Below the pieces are notes generated by a model. The model saw nothing but the letters and a program-made list of their open reading frames with translations. It did not search any database and was not told the DNA's origin. DNA of 64,000 nucleotides from JAAYCI01 sp964550985. GTDB taxonomy: Bacteria > Bacillota > Clostridia > Oscillospirales > Ruminococcaceae. The position numbers and the translations under genes are program-made. Location of the stretch: assembly GCA_964550985.1 (NCBI GenBank), contig CAZKBM010000002.1:37493-101492 (forward strand). The letters are read 5' to 3'. This document shows positions 42,728 through 51,259 of this stretch, piece by piece; positions within the stretch are counted from its first letter, which is position 1; each line of letters starts with the position of its first letter.

Positions 42728-43798
42728 TTATGAATTTGCAACCGCATCCACAACTTCAATGTCGCCCGAGATGATTTGCGCCTCAAGCTCTTTGAGTTTT
42801 GTAGCCTGTTCCTCTGAAATATGGCGGCTAAATACAATACCTATACCGCCATTTTCCAGCGAGGCCTGGTAGATGCCTGAGATGGGTTTACCGCCCTCCA
42901 CATACTCTCCAATGGCGTTGTAAATGGCCATTTCGCCCACCGTCAACATGCTGGTAAGCACATTGTCCGGGGCAACCTCTTCCTGGTCCACATTCACCCC
43001 TATGGCCCAAACATCCTCCTGCGAGCAAGCCTCAATGGTGCCAAGCCCCGCACCCCCTGCAATTTGGAAGATCACATCCGCCCCGTTGCTAATCATGTCC
43101 AGGGTGATGGATTTTGCCGTCGTGGTGTCCGCCCAGGCCTCGTAGGTGGTGCCCACGTACTTCACAAGGCACTTGATGTCGGGATTTACCGATTCAGCCC
43201 CTTGAATATAGGCGTCAATAAACCGGCTAATCACCACTAAATCCATACCGCCTACCGCACCAATAATGCCGGTTTCACTGTTCATGGCGGCCGCAGCCCC
43301 AGCCAAATAAGAACCTTGGTGGGTAAGGTATTCAATACTCATCACATTGTCCATAACCAGTTGAGAATCCACCGTTATAAAGCCAACATCCGGGTAACTG
43401 GGGGCCAGTTCGGCCAGGGTCTCGTCATAATCCGGTACGGCGCAAACAATGATATTATATCCATCGTCTACAAACGCCTGAATCATATCCAGTACCTCGG
43501 TTTGGTTTTTGGGCTCCACCGCTTTAAAGCTGATGCCATAATCTTTTTCAGCCATCTGGCAGCCAAGCAGGGCCTGGTCATTCATCGAGAGGTCTCCAAA
43601 GCCAGTAAGCCCTGCAATCAGGCCCACCTTTACCCCAGATGAGGCATCGCTGCCGGGGGCGGCGCTTTCCTTCGGCTGGCTGGCCGGCGCAGTTTGGCTG
43701 CTGCCGGCTTGCCCAGAAGCCGAGGACGCCCCCCCGCCACAGGCCACGAAACTTACACAGAGCAAGAGCGCCAAACACACTATGCCAAGCTTTTTCAT
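42728..43798 (-). CDS. BMP-family substrate-binding lipoprotein
   Basis: The 356-residue extracellular binding protein has a lipoprotein signal (MKKLGIVCLALLLCVSF, lipobox FVAC, Cys 20), a Ser/Ala/Gly-rich linker (to about 55) and the periplasmic-binding fold beginning VKVGLIAGLTGFGDLSMND. Most known BMP-family proteins bind purine nucleosides or related compounds, but the cluster content suggests a methylated ligand. GGAGG precedes ATG 43798. It lies 163 bases after the upstream URO-D gene, enough for an internal promoter, although none is convincing. Confidence 0.9.
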   Translation of the reverse strand: MKKLGIVCLALLLCVSFVACGGGASSASGQAGSSQTAPASQPKESAAPGSDASSGVKVGLIAGLTGFGDLSMNDQALLGCQMAEKDYGISFKAVEPKNQTEVLDMIQAFVDDGYNIIVCAVPDYDETLAELAPSYPDVGFITVDSQLVMDNVMSIEYLTHQGSYLAGAAAAMNSETGIIGAVGGMDLVVISRFIDAYIQGAESVNPDIKCLVKYVGTTYEAWADTTTAKSITLDMISNGADVIFQIAGGAGLGTIEACSQEDVWAIGVNVDQEEVAPDNVLTSMLTVGEMAIYNAIGEYVEGGKPISGIYQASLENGGIGIVFSRHISEEQATKLKELEAQIISGDIEVVDAVANS

Positions 43799-43961
43799 TT
43801 TTTTCCTCCTGTTCTCATCTCACATACGAAGGCAGACACACAATTGTTAAACTATTTACCTATTAATGGCATACACCTCCCCTGTTTCTGCGCCGCGGCT
43901 TGCGGCGGCCAGTTTGCGGCGCACTGCCGTTTCCCAGTGCAAAAGGCCTTGCCTGCCTGCG

Positions 43962-45023
43962 CTATAAAACAGCGCCACTGCGCAGGGCCGGCTCATACAT
44001 CGCCAAAATATTCTCTGTAGGGGTATCGTTTTGAATGTAGTGCGCCGATGCCAGGATGTACCCACCCCCCTTTCCCAAAACCGATATGGTCCGTCTCACC
44101 GTATCACGCACCTCACTGGGCGTACCCCCGGGCAGCAGCCGCTGTATGCAAATGCCCCCATGAAAGGCCAGCTTTGCGCCAAACTGCTCTTTTATCTCTG
44201 CAAAGTCCATTCCCTGCGCCAGGGGCTGTAAAGGGTTTAGTACATCGATGGGTAGGCCTGCCAGCCGGTCTATTACACTGCGCACCGCACCGCAGGAATG
44301 AAACATGATGGGTTTATGGAACTGCTTTACCAGGGCGTTTAGCCTGCGGTGATACGGAAAGATGAACTCCTCCATCATTTTGGGCGATAGCAACAGGGCA
44401 TTTTGGGCGGCAATATCGTCATACGTGTACACCAAATCAATTTCATCCCTGGCGCTTTTCATGGCGTTTTCAAAATATGCGCACCAAAAATTGCACAGTT
44501 TATCCATGATATAGTGTGCTATCTCCGGGTTACAAATCATATCCATCATAAACTGCTCATAACCGCGCAGCGCCCAGGCATACTCAAAAATGCCACCCAA
44601 ATAAAGTTTTATGTAACGTTTATTGTGCCGCTTGCCTATCAGCGCCGCATAGTTTTCCCAGTCGAATGCGTCGGGGTTTGGCCAATACCCGTAGCTGTCA
44701 AAATCCTCGGGGGTTTGCACATAGCCCAGGGGGCTTGAGGCATATTCCTCATAGGTACAAAACTCATTTTTCACCTTTTTGCGGTGTACGCCCATGGCAT
44801 CAAAATAACTGCCATCCTCCAAAATGCGGGGGTTTTGGTTTACCTCAGCCGGAGAGATAAACTGCAAATCCACCTCAAGGGCCTCCAGCAGTTCCTCTTC
44901 TGTATCAAGCCCTGTGTGCCGCAAAAGCCGCTCAATCACCTCATCAACCGCCCAAAAATCCACCGGGCAGCGGTCTGGCTGAATATGGTTTAGCGCCGCA
45001 GTCACCCGCTCTCTGGCCTGCAT
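43962..45023 (-). CDS. Corrinoid methyltransferase-like URO-D protein 2 (HxCG zinc motif)
   Basis: A 353-residue URO-D-fold protein. It keeps the H-x-C-G element as FHSCG (H242, C244), which holds zinc in MtaA-, MtbA- and CmuA-type methyltransferases, and ends with the typical GGYILASAHYIQNDTPTENI. In the MtaA type a third Cys ligand follows; here that position appears to be His or absent. AAGGAGGAG precedes ATG 45023. The corrinoid protein gene lies 50 bases upstream, so it very likely transfers a methyl group to or from that protein. Confidence 0.85.
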   Translation of the reverse strand: MQARERVTAALNHIQPDRCPVDFWAVDEVIERLLRHTGLDTEEELLEALEVDLQFISPAEVNQNPRILEDGSYFDAMGVHRKKVKNEFCTYEEYASSPLGYVQTPEDFDSYGYWPNPDAFDWENYAALIGKRHNKRYIKLYLGGIFEYAWALRGYEQFMMDMICNPEIAHYIMDKLCNFWCAYFENAMKSARDEIDLVYTYDDIAAQNALLLSPKMMEEFIFPYHRRLNALVKQFHKPIMFHSCGAVRSVIDRLAGLPIDVLNPLQPLAQGMDFAEIKEQFGAKLAFHGGICIQRLLPGGTPSEVRDTVRRTISVLGKGGGYILASAHYIQNDTPTENILAMYEPALRSGAVL

Positions 45024-45073
45024 GGCCTCTCCTCCTTATGTTTACCGGCGTGGTATGGGCCCTTTTATGGTCT

Positions 45074-45715
45074 TCACCCGTTTGCGCACAGGTCGGCTGC
45101 GGCTATGGCCGCGCTGGCCGCATCGGCCGTGTATGCGTCGGCCCCGATATGCGCGCAGAATGTGTCGGTAATAGGGGCGCCCCCCACCATAATTTTAATC
45201 TGCCCACGCAGGCCTTCGGCCTCAAGCTTCTGCACCACCTGCTGCATCACCCCCATGGTGGTGGTTAGCAGGGCCGAGCAACAGATCACCTGGCAGTTTT
45301 CAGCACTGGCTACCTCCACAAACCGCTCGGGTGGCACATCCACGCCCAGGTCAATCACTTCCAGGCCCTTTCCTTCCATCATCATCTTTACCAAATTTTT
45401 CCCTATGTCGTGTAAATCCCCTTTTACGGTGCCAATGCACACCCTGCCCTTGTACTGTGCGCCAGCTTCCACCAGCAGAGGCTTTAACACCTCCATGCCC
45501 AGGTTCATGGCGCGCGCCGCCACAAGCACCTCTGGCACATACACCTCATTGTTTTTAAACTTTCCTCCCACAATATTCATACCCGCAAGCAGGCCGTTTT
45601 CCAGTACTTCCTGGGCGGTATGCCCCTCGTCCAGCGCCTTTTGTACAAGTTCCTTTACCGTTTTGGCACTGCCTTCCTGCAAATTTTCTGATATTGCCTG
45701 TAAAATGTCCGCCAT
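45074..45715 (-). CDS. Corrinoid (B12-binding) methyl-carrier protein
   Basis: A 213-residue methyltransferase-associated corrinoid protein. The N-terminal helical cap (about 1-88) contains NEVYVPEVLVAARAM, and the Rossmann-like B12 domain has the lower-axial-ligand motif GDLHDIGKN (D100, H102, G105) followed by a SALLTTTM loop and GGAPIT. These proteins accept a methyl group on cobalt from a substrate-specific methyltransferase. AAGGGGGAAG precedes ATG 45715. It is the first gene of the minus-strand array and diverges from the PocR-AraC regulator. No cobalamin riboswitch is visible upstream. Confidence 0.95.
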   Translation of the reverse strand: MADILQAISENLQEGSAKTVKELVQKALDEGHTAQEVLENGLLAGMNIVGGKFKNNEVYVPEVLVAARAMNLGMEVLKPLLVEAGAQYKGRVCIGTVKGDLHDIGKNLVKMMMEGKGLEVIDLGVDVPPERFVEVASAENCQVICCSALLTTTMGVMQQVVQKLEAEGLRGQIKIMVGGAPITDTFCAHIGADAYTADAASAAIAAADLCANG

Positions 45716-45790
45716 CTATCTTCCCCCTTTTCCTTTGGGTTTCTCTTCGCGAAGTACCCATACTATACCATCATATATTACAAATGTTCT

Positions 45791-45819
45791 TGCAATTTGT
45801 TGTTTGTTTTGGTAAATTA
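45791..45819 (+). promoter_or_regulatory. Possible promoter of the PocR-AraC regulator
   Basis: TTGCAA (45791-45796) and TAAATT (45814-45819) are 17 bases apart, about 40 bases before the TTG start. The divergent gap 45716-45859 must also hold the promoter of the corrinoid operon; I cannot place it with confidence. Confidence 0.4.
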
Positions 45820-45859
45820 TTGTCATAAAAAATTTTTGACCAAAATTGGGAGGCGCTAT

Positions 45860-47122
45860 TTGCGAGAAAAAGACTTTGACCCCGCGCAGGCAAAAGAGAT
45901 TGCGCAGGCCCTTTCTCAGGTGGCAGGGCTGGGCTGCCTTGTGTGCGCCGCCGATGGAGAAAACCTGGCGGAATATGGCAATTCCTGCAAAAGCTGCGGG
46001 TTTTGCGCCGCTGTCCGGCGTTCAAAGGCGGGCTGCACGCAGGCGCATGACTATGGAATGGCCCAGGCAGAACGCTTTGGGGGGAAATATGTATACTATT
46101 GCCCTTTGGGTTTAACCTGTTTTGTAGCACTTATTTTGGGCGAAATAAAACCTGTGGCAAGAATTACCGCAGGGCCCTTTTTGATGGTGGACAAAGAGGA
46201 CTTTATGGACTGTGAACTGCGAGGGCTTTCTGAAGAGATACGTGCCGACGCGCTTATAGAGCTTGAAAAAATACCCGTTGTACCCGCCGCCATGGTAAAC
46301 CACCTGGAGACTTTATTGGCCATGGCGGTGGGTTTTATCAACAATGCGGCGGTGGCCAGCCGCCACCGCCGCAACGAAACCGCCACCACCGTGCAGGGGC
46401 AGATTACCGAATATATGATGACCCTGAAGCAGAAATCCCCCTGTGCGTATCCAATAGAAAAAGAGCACGCACTGCTGCGTTTTATAAGGAAAGGGGAAAA
46501 AAACGAGGCAAACCGCCTGCTAAACGAGCTTTTGGGCCATATTCTTTTTAACGCAGGCTACGAATGTAGCTGTGCAAAATCACGCATTTATGAATTATTG
46601 GTTCTTATTGGCCGGGCAGCAATCGATTCCGGGGCAGACGCCAAGCACATTTTGGCGGTGGGAGACGACTGCCTGCGCCGCCTGCCCGCCATGCAGAGCA
46701 CCGAGGAAATTTCCCTGTGGCTGTGCGACAAAGCGGGCGAATTTATGGATGCCATATTTGCATTTGCAGATGTACGGCATGCCAACGCAATTCACCGCTG
46801 TGTGCAGTATATAGAGACCCACTACGGTAACAAGGTGGCGCTGGAACAGTTAGCGGAGGCGGTCAACCTCTCCCCTTCCTACCTTTCGCGCATCTTTAAG
46901 CAGGAAACCGGCACCCCCTTCCACATCTACCTAAACCAGGTACGTGTGGATAAAAGTAAGGAGCTGCTGCTGCAGCGGGGGTTACGCCTGATTGACATTG
47001 CCGTGGCCGTTGGCTTTGAGGACCAAAGCTATTTTACCAAGGTTTTTAAACGCTATGTTGGGGTAACCCCAAACCAGTACCGCATCCTAATGAGGAAGGA
47101 GTTCACCCTTCGCGGGGAATAA
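45860..47122 (+). CDS. PocR-domain AraC-family regulator, TTG start
   Basis: The 420-residue regulator has an N-terminal PocR sensory domain (about 1-165) with a cysteine-rich stretch (SCKSCGFCAAVRRSKAGC), a central helical part, and a C-terminal AraC DNA-binding domain (about 310-410: LAEAVNLSPSYLSRIFKQET and FEDQSYFTKVFKRYVGVTP). I chose TTG 45860 because GGAGG lies six bases before it. PocR domains bind small metabolites. Its divergent position points to activation of the corrinoid/ABC array. The stop codon TAA is also the first three bases of the right 159-bp repeat. Confidence 0.9.
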   Translation: MREKDFDPAQAKEIAQALSQVAGLGCLVCAADGENLAEYGNSCKSCGFCAAVRRSKAGCTQAHDYGMAQAERFGGKYVYYCPLGLTCFVALILGEIKPVARITAGPFLMVDKEDFMDCELRGLSEEIRADALIELEKIPVVPAAMVNHLETLLAMAVGFINNAAVASRHRRNETATTVQGQITEYMMTLKQKSPCAYPIEKEHALLRFIRKGEKNEANRLLNELLGHILFNAGYECSCAKSRIYELLVLIGRAAIDSGADAKHILAVGDDCLRRLPAMQSTEEISLWLCDKAGEFMDAIFAFADVRHANAIHRCVQYIETHYGNKVALEQLAEAVNLSPSYLSRIFKQETGTPFHIYLNQVRVDKSKELLLQRGLRLIDIAVAVGFEDQSYFTKVFKRYVGVTPNQYRILMRKEFTLRGE

Positions 47123-47278
47123 ACAGCGAAAAACCCGCGTGGGGAACGCGGGTTTTTCTAGGGGTATCTCATGGGTGTGAGGAGGAATCATCTGTAAAGT
47201 CGGGCTGCGGCTTCCCTTCCTTACAATACTTAGTATACAGGGATTTTGCGTAAGAAACTTGATAACTTTGTGAACAAA
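47120..47278. repeat. 159-bp direct repeat, right copy
   Basis: This is the partner of 36483-36641, in the same orientation. Its hairpin arms are AAAAACCCGCG (47129-47139) and CGCGGGTTTTT (47147-47157); the loop change G to A relative to the left copy allows one more stem pair. The first three bases are the stop codon of the PocR-AraC gene. The sequence diverges from the left copy immediately outside both ends. Confidence 0.95.
47125..47225 (-). ncRNA. Putative small RNA, copy 2 (in right repeat)
   Basis: This has the same layout as the left copy: TATACT at 47237-47232, about 100 bases containing TTCCTCCTCAC, then the hairpin terminator. Its reading frame ends in QPDFTDDSSSHP where the left copy has QPNFTDDSSSHP. 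The changes between copies spare the -10 box, the CCTCCT block and the stem. Whether it is transcribed is unknown. Confidence 0.35.
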
Positions 47279-47301
47279 TGGTGAAGTACAGGCTTTTGTT
47301 T

Positions 47302-47922
47302 TCAGTGGGGGGCGGCCTCGTTTTCCCCTCTGTTTTTTCCATTTTTCCGGGGGGCCGCAAGCTTGTTAAGCCCCGGGAACAGGCGTGTTAGCAGCCTATA
47401 CAGCCCGTACCCCAGCAAAATACCGCAAAAATTCAAAAGCAGGTCGTCCACATCCACGCTGCGGCCCAAAAACAACTGCACAAACTCTATCAGCAAGGGG
47501 GCCAAAAGCCCCAGCAGGGCAGCCCAGCCAAAGCGCTGCCAGCGCCGCCACAGCAGGGGCGGGCAAAGCCCCAGTGGAACAAACATCAGTACGTTCCCCA
47601 AAAGGTTTACCGCCAGCGCTTCGGCCCCGGCGCTGGCCAGCAACAGGCGCAGGGTGCGCAGCGGTACAAAATTCACCCCCGCCCCGCTCTGCAGCCGCTC
47701 CAGCGCCAACTGCAGGGGCAGCGCCGCGCTTTGGTGCCAGGGCCCCGTTTGCCAAACCAAGGCCAAAAGCCCCACCGTAAACAGGGTAAAGCCACAAAGG
47801 GCCGCCTCCCTGGCCCAGCTGCCGCGCCGCGGCAGGCGCCGCAGGTACACCACCCGCACCGCGGCGTAGATGGGCAGTAAAAACAGGGCGCTGCTCAGCA
47901 GGGTAAAAATCAAATTACCCAT
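47302..47922 (-). CDS. VanZ-like membrane protein
   Basis: A 206-residue protein with about five membrane segments and the VanZ-family pattern NVLMFVPLGLCPPLL followed by EFVQLFLGRSVDVDDLLLN and FCGILLGYGLY. VanZ gives low-level teicoplanin resistance, but most relatives have no known role. The tail is charged and disordered. It starts seven bases after the thrS stop with a poor ribosome site, so translation is probably coupled to thrS. Confidence 0.85.
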   Translation of the reverse strand: MGNLIFTLLSSALFLLPIYAAVRVVYLRRLPRRGSWAREAALCGFTLFTVGLLALVWQTGPWHQSAALPLQLALERLQSGAGVNFVPLRTLRLLLASAGAEALAVNLLGNVLMFVPLGLCPPLLWRRWQRFGWAALLGLLAPLLIEFVQLFLGRSVDVDDLLLNFCGILLGYGLYRLLTRLFPGLNKLAAPRKNGKNRGENEAAPH

Positions 47923-47928
47923 ATCCGT

Positions 47929-49830
47929 TTATAGGGCCCGCGTTTCAATTTCTTGCACAACCTGCCCCACAAATTCTTCCAGGGTTTTGGCGCCGCCCTG
48001 TCCCTCCTTGCGCGCACGCACGGCCACGGTGCCCTCTTCCATCTCTTTATCGCCCATTACCAACATATAGGGTATTTTTTTCAGCTGAGCTTCCCGTATT
48101 TTGTAGTTCATCTTCTCGCTGCGCAAATCGGCCTGTACCCGCACGCCCTTTTGGGCCAGGGCTTCTTTTACCTTTAGGGCGTACTCGTGGTGGTGCTCGC
48201 TAATGGGCACCAAAACCACCTGTACGGGGGCAATCCAGGTGGGGAAGGCCCCGGCAAAATGCTCGATGAGGATGCCCACAAACCGCTCGATGGAGCCGAG
48301 GGCCGCGCGGTGAATCATCACAGGCCGGTGTTTGGCCCCATCCTCCCCGGTGTATTCCAGTTCAAAGCGCTCGGGCATCTGCATATCCAACTGAATGGTG
48401 CCGCACTGCCAGGTACGGCCAATGGCGTCCACCAAGTGGAAGTCCAGCTTGGGGCCATAAAAAGCGCCGTCGCCTTCGTTTACGGTATAGGGGCGGCCCA
48501 GGGCCTCAATGGCCCCGTGCAGGTAGCTGGTGGCCTGCACCCAGTCCTCCTCGCTGCCCATATGGTCTTCGGGCATGGTGCTAAGTTCAATTTTGTACTC
48601 AAAGCCAAACATCGAATACAGTTCGTCTATCACCCTTATCACCCCAATAATCTCCTCCTGGGCCTGGGCGGGGGTCATAAAGATATGGGCGTCGTCTTGG
48701 GTAAAGCTGCGCACCCGCATCAGCCCGTGCAAAGCGCCGCTCATCTCATGCCGGTGCACCATGCCAAGTTCGGCCATGCGCAAAGGCAGTTCGCGGTAGC
48801 TATGGGGCTGGTTTTTGTACACCAGCATCCCGCCGGGGCAGTTCATGGGTTTTATGGCATACTCCTGCTCATCCACCTGGGTTACATACATGTTATTTTT
48901 GTAATGGTCCCAGTGGCCGCTGCGCAGCCAAAGCTCCTGGTTTAACAAAATGGGGGTCTGTATCTCGTCGTATTTCCAGCGCAGGTGTACCTCCCGCCAA
49001 AATTTCAGCAGTTCGTTTTTTACCACCATACCGTTTGGCAAAAAGAAGGGGAAGCCCGGCCCCTCTTCCATCAGGGCAAACAGGCCCAGCTCCTTGCCAA
49101 GCTTTCGATGGTCGCGCTTTTTGGCCTCTTCCATAAGGGCCAGGTGGGCGTCCAGCTCACTCTTTTTGGGGTAGGCCGTGCCATATACCCGGCACAGCAT
49201 GGGCAGGCGGCTGTCCCCGTGCCAATAGGCCCCGGTGGCGCTGGTTAACTTAACGGCCCTCAGCGCCCCGGTGCTCATCAGGTGGGGCCCGGCGCACAGG
49301 TCTTCAAACTCGCCCTGGCTGTACAGGCTAATCCGCTCGCCCGCGGCGGCATGTTTTTGCATCAGCTCTTGTTTGTAGGGCTGGCCCTCAAACTTTTTCA
49401 TGGCCTCCTCTGCACTGGCAAAGCTGCGCTGTATGGGCAGGTCTTCCTTTACAATCTTGTCCATCTCGGCCTCAATGGCGGCCAGGTCCTCGGCGGTGAA
49501 GGCGGGGCTGATGTCAAAATCGTAGTAAAAACCGTCGGCCACGGCGGGGCCTATGGCAAATTTGGCGTTTGGGTACAGCCGCAGCACCGCCTGGGCCAGC
49601 ACATGGCTGCCGGTGTGCCAAAAAGCGTGCTTACCCTCGGCGTCCTCAAAGGTGCAAATTTCCACCGTGGCCCCTTCTTGTACCAGCTCGCGCAAATCCA
49701 CAGGCACGCCGTTTATCTTCCCCGCGCAGGCCGCTTTTGCAAGCTTTGGCCCCAGGGCCTTTGCCACGTCGTATACATTGGCGCCCTTTGGCACCTCGCG
49801 CAGGCTTCCGTCTTTCAGTTTCACATTCAT
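47929..49830 (-). CDS. thrS: Threonyl-tRNA synthetase
   Basis: This enzyme charges tRNA-Thr. The 633-residue protein has the N-terminal TGS domain (1-60), the editing domain with HTGSHVLAQAV, then DLCAGPHL, the class II catalytic core (MNCPGGM, RMAELGMVHRHEMSG, a CGTIQLDM motif) and the anticodon-binding domain (about 535-633). ATG 49830 follows GGGAGG; the longer upstream frame runs into the T-box leader and is not coding. Regulation by the T-box at 49892-50165 is clear from sequence. Confidence 0.98.
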   Translation of the reverse strand: MNVKLKDGSLREVPKGANVYDVAKALGPKLAKAACAGKINGVPVDLRELVQEGATVEICTFEDAEGKHAFWHTGSHVLAQAVLRLYPNAKFAIGPAVADGFYYDFDISPAFTAEDLAAIEAEMDKIVKEDLPIQRSFASAEEAMKKFEGQPYKQELMQKHAAAGERISLYSQGEFEDLCAGPHLMSTGALRAVKLTSATGAYWHGDSRLPMLCRVYGTAYPKKSELDAHLALMEEAKKRDHRKLGKELGLFALMEEGPGFPFFLPNGMVVKNELLKFWREVHLRWKYDEIQTPILLNQELWLRSGHWDHYKNNMYVTQVDEQEYAIKPMNCPGGMLVYKNQPHSYRELPLRMAELGMVHRHEMSGALHGLMRVRSFTQDDAHIFMTPAQAQEEIIGVIRVIDELYSMFGFEYKIELSTMPEDHMGSEEDWVQATSYLHGAIEALGRPYTVNEGDGAFYGPKLDFHLVDAIGRTWQCGTIQLDMQMPERFELEYTGEDGAKHRPVMIHRAALGSIERFVGILIEHFAGAFPTWIAPVQVVLVPISEHHHEYALKVKEALAQKGVRVQADLRSEKMNYKIREAQLKKIPYMLVMGDKEMEEGTVAVRARKEGQGGAKTLEEFVGQVVQEIETRAL

Positions 49831-49891
49831 TTTTCTGGCCTCCCGTTCTCTCTTTTCCTCATGTGTATAGCCAAACTCTGTTAAAAAATAT

Positions 49892-50165
49892 AAAATAACA
49901 AAACACCCCGAACCCGCCATAACCGGCAGGTTCGGGGTGAGAAGTATTCCCACGGTTCCACCCGAATTGCGCCGCCCCAATGGGGCGCGCCACTTGCTAA
50001 ACAAACATATGTTTTGCGCTGTAACGGGCGCATCCGGCAGGGGTTCGCCCCCGCACTCGGCGGTGGTAAGCTTCGGGGCGGGAAGGGACGGCTTTCAGCA
50101 CAGGGCCGCCCTCTCTGTTTTCCCACGGTTCCGCAGCCATTGGTCCGCTTCTGCGTTTTAAAAAA
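49892..50165 (-). promoter_or_regulatory. T-box riboswitch leader of thrS
   Basis: On the minus strand the leader has the T-box sequence GGGTGGAACCGTGGG (49963-49949), and then a terminator: CACCCCGAACC pairs with GGTTCGGGGTG (49939-49904), followed by a T-rich run. Uncharged tRNA-Thr would favour the antiterminator. A likely specifier is ACC in the Stem I segment GCTTACCACCGC, followed by A and by CCGC that can pair with GCGG near the 5' end. GGAACCGTGGGAA occurs twice, at 49959-49947 and 50132-50120. The rest of the gap to 50280 is AT-rich. Confidence 0.92.
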
Positions 50166-50280
50166 TGTATTTTTCGCTTTTATTTTACTTGTATTTTTAT
50201 ATACTATAACCTAATAATAAGTATAGCATACGGCCCGGCTTTTGCCTAGGGTGCTTTAGGTTTTTCACAAAACTACCCAT

Positions 50281-51039
50281 TTACCCCGCCGCAGGCGGTA
50301 CGGCCCCATAATTCTGGGCGCCACCCAGGGGTATTTGGCCGCTAACCTGCAGGTAAAAGGCCGCTTCGGCGGCGCTGATATATGGGTTTACCCACAAAAG
50401 GCCAATGCCACAGCTTAAAAAGCCCAAAAAAATCCAACCAATAAAGCTGAGGTGTAGGCAAAACAGCCTCCATTTATAGCCGCGCATCATCTGTTTAGAG
50501 CGGTCAATCGCCTCCATCACGCCCATCTCGGGGTTTTGGGCCAAGAGGTAAGGCGCCATGGCATACCGGTACGAGGCCACAATACCGGGGATGATAAGCA
50601 GCAGTGACCACAAAAAGATAAACAGGAACATGGCCAGTTGCAACAAAAGGGCTTTGATAAAAATGTTAAAGCGGCAAAATAGCATACCAAAGCTGGGGCT
50701 TGCATCGCGCCGAATTAAATTGATGTTGTACTGTTTAAGCCCTAAGTTTACCGCGCCGCCCAAAATTAGCACCAGCAGCAGATAGAGGAAGGAGATGACC
50801 GCCATAACACCCACCACCGAGAGAACGAGGGTTTGGCCCGCCGGGGCAAGGTTATAAAAACTGTCCATCACTTCGCTTACATTGCTGCTAACCGAAGAAC
50901 CCGAGGCCGTATAGGTGGCGCTGCTGCCCCCGCCCGAACTGGCCCCCAAAAATGACGCCACCAGGGTGACAAGCAGGGAAAGGCCCCAGAAGCCTTTCAG
51001 GCCGCCACGCGCCAACCGCCGTGTTTGAGACGCACTCAT
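50281..51039 (-). CDS. DUF975-family membrane protein
   Basis: A 252-residue protein with about five to six membrane segments. The LIIPGIVASYRYAMAPYLLA stretch followed by NPEMGVMEAIDRSKQMMRGY is the signature of DUF975 proteins of Firmicutes, whose role is unknown. A Ser/Gly-rich loop follows the first segment. ATG 51039 has AAAGGAGG seven bases upstream. It is a single-gene unit, divergent from the hydrogenase operon. Confidence 0.82.
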   Translation of the reverse strand: MSASQTRRLARGGLKGFWGLSLLVTLVASFLGASSGGGSSATYTASGSSVSSNVSEVMDSFYNLAPAGQTLVLSVVGVMAVISFLYLLLVLILGGAVNLGLKQYNINLIRRDASPSFGMLFCRFNIFIKALLLQLAMFLFIFLWSLLLIIPGIVASYRYAMAPYLLAQNPEMGVMEAIDRSKQMMRGYKWRLFCLHLSFIGWIFLGFLSCGIGLLWVNPYISAAEAAFYLQVSGQIPLGGAQNYGAVPPAAG

Positions 51040-51259
51040 AAACATTCCTCCTTTTGTTATGCCAACACCGCACAAAGCTTACAGCGCCGCGTTCTTGGTA
51101 TCTTTGCCCGCCGCCGCTTTGCGCCATATTCGCCCGGGCCTGCTATCCTTTGGGGCCACATACCAATGTAGTTTTCAGTATACCGCAGCAAAGCGCCAAA
51201 AACAAGAAAAAATAACCGACATACTTTGGCACACATCGCCTCGCCTCATCGTTCTGTCC

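Noticed and set aside
45716..45859. Search for a cobalamin riboswitch in front of the corrinoid operon
   Set aside because: The gap is only 144 bases, AT-rich and lacks B12-box or pseudoknot-like sequence; control by the PocR-AraC protein is more likely.
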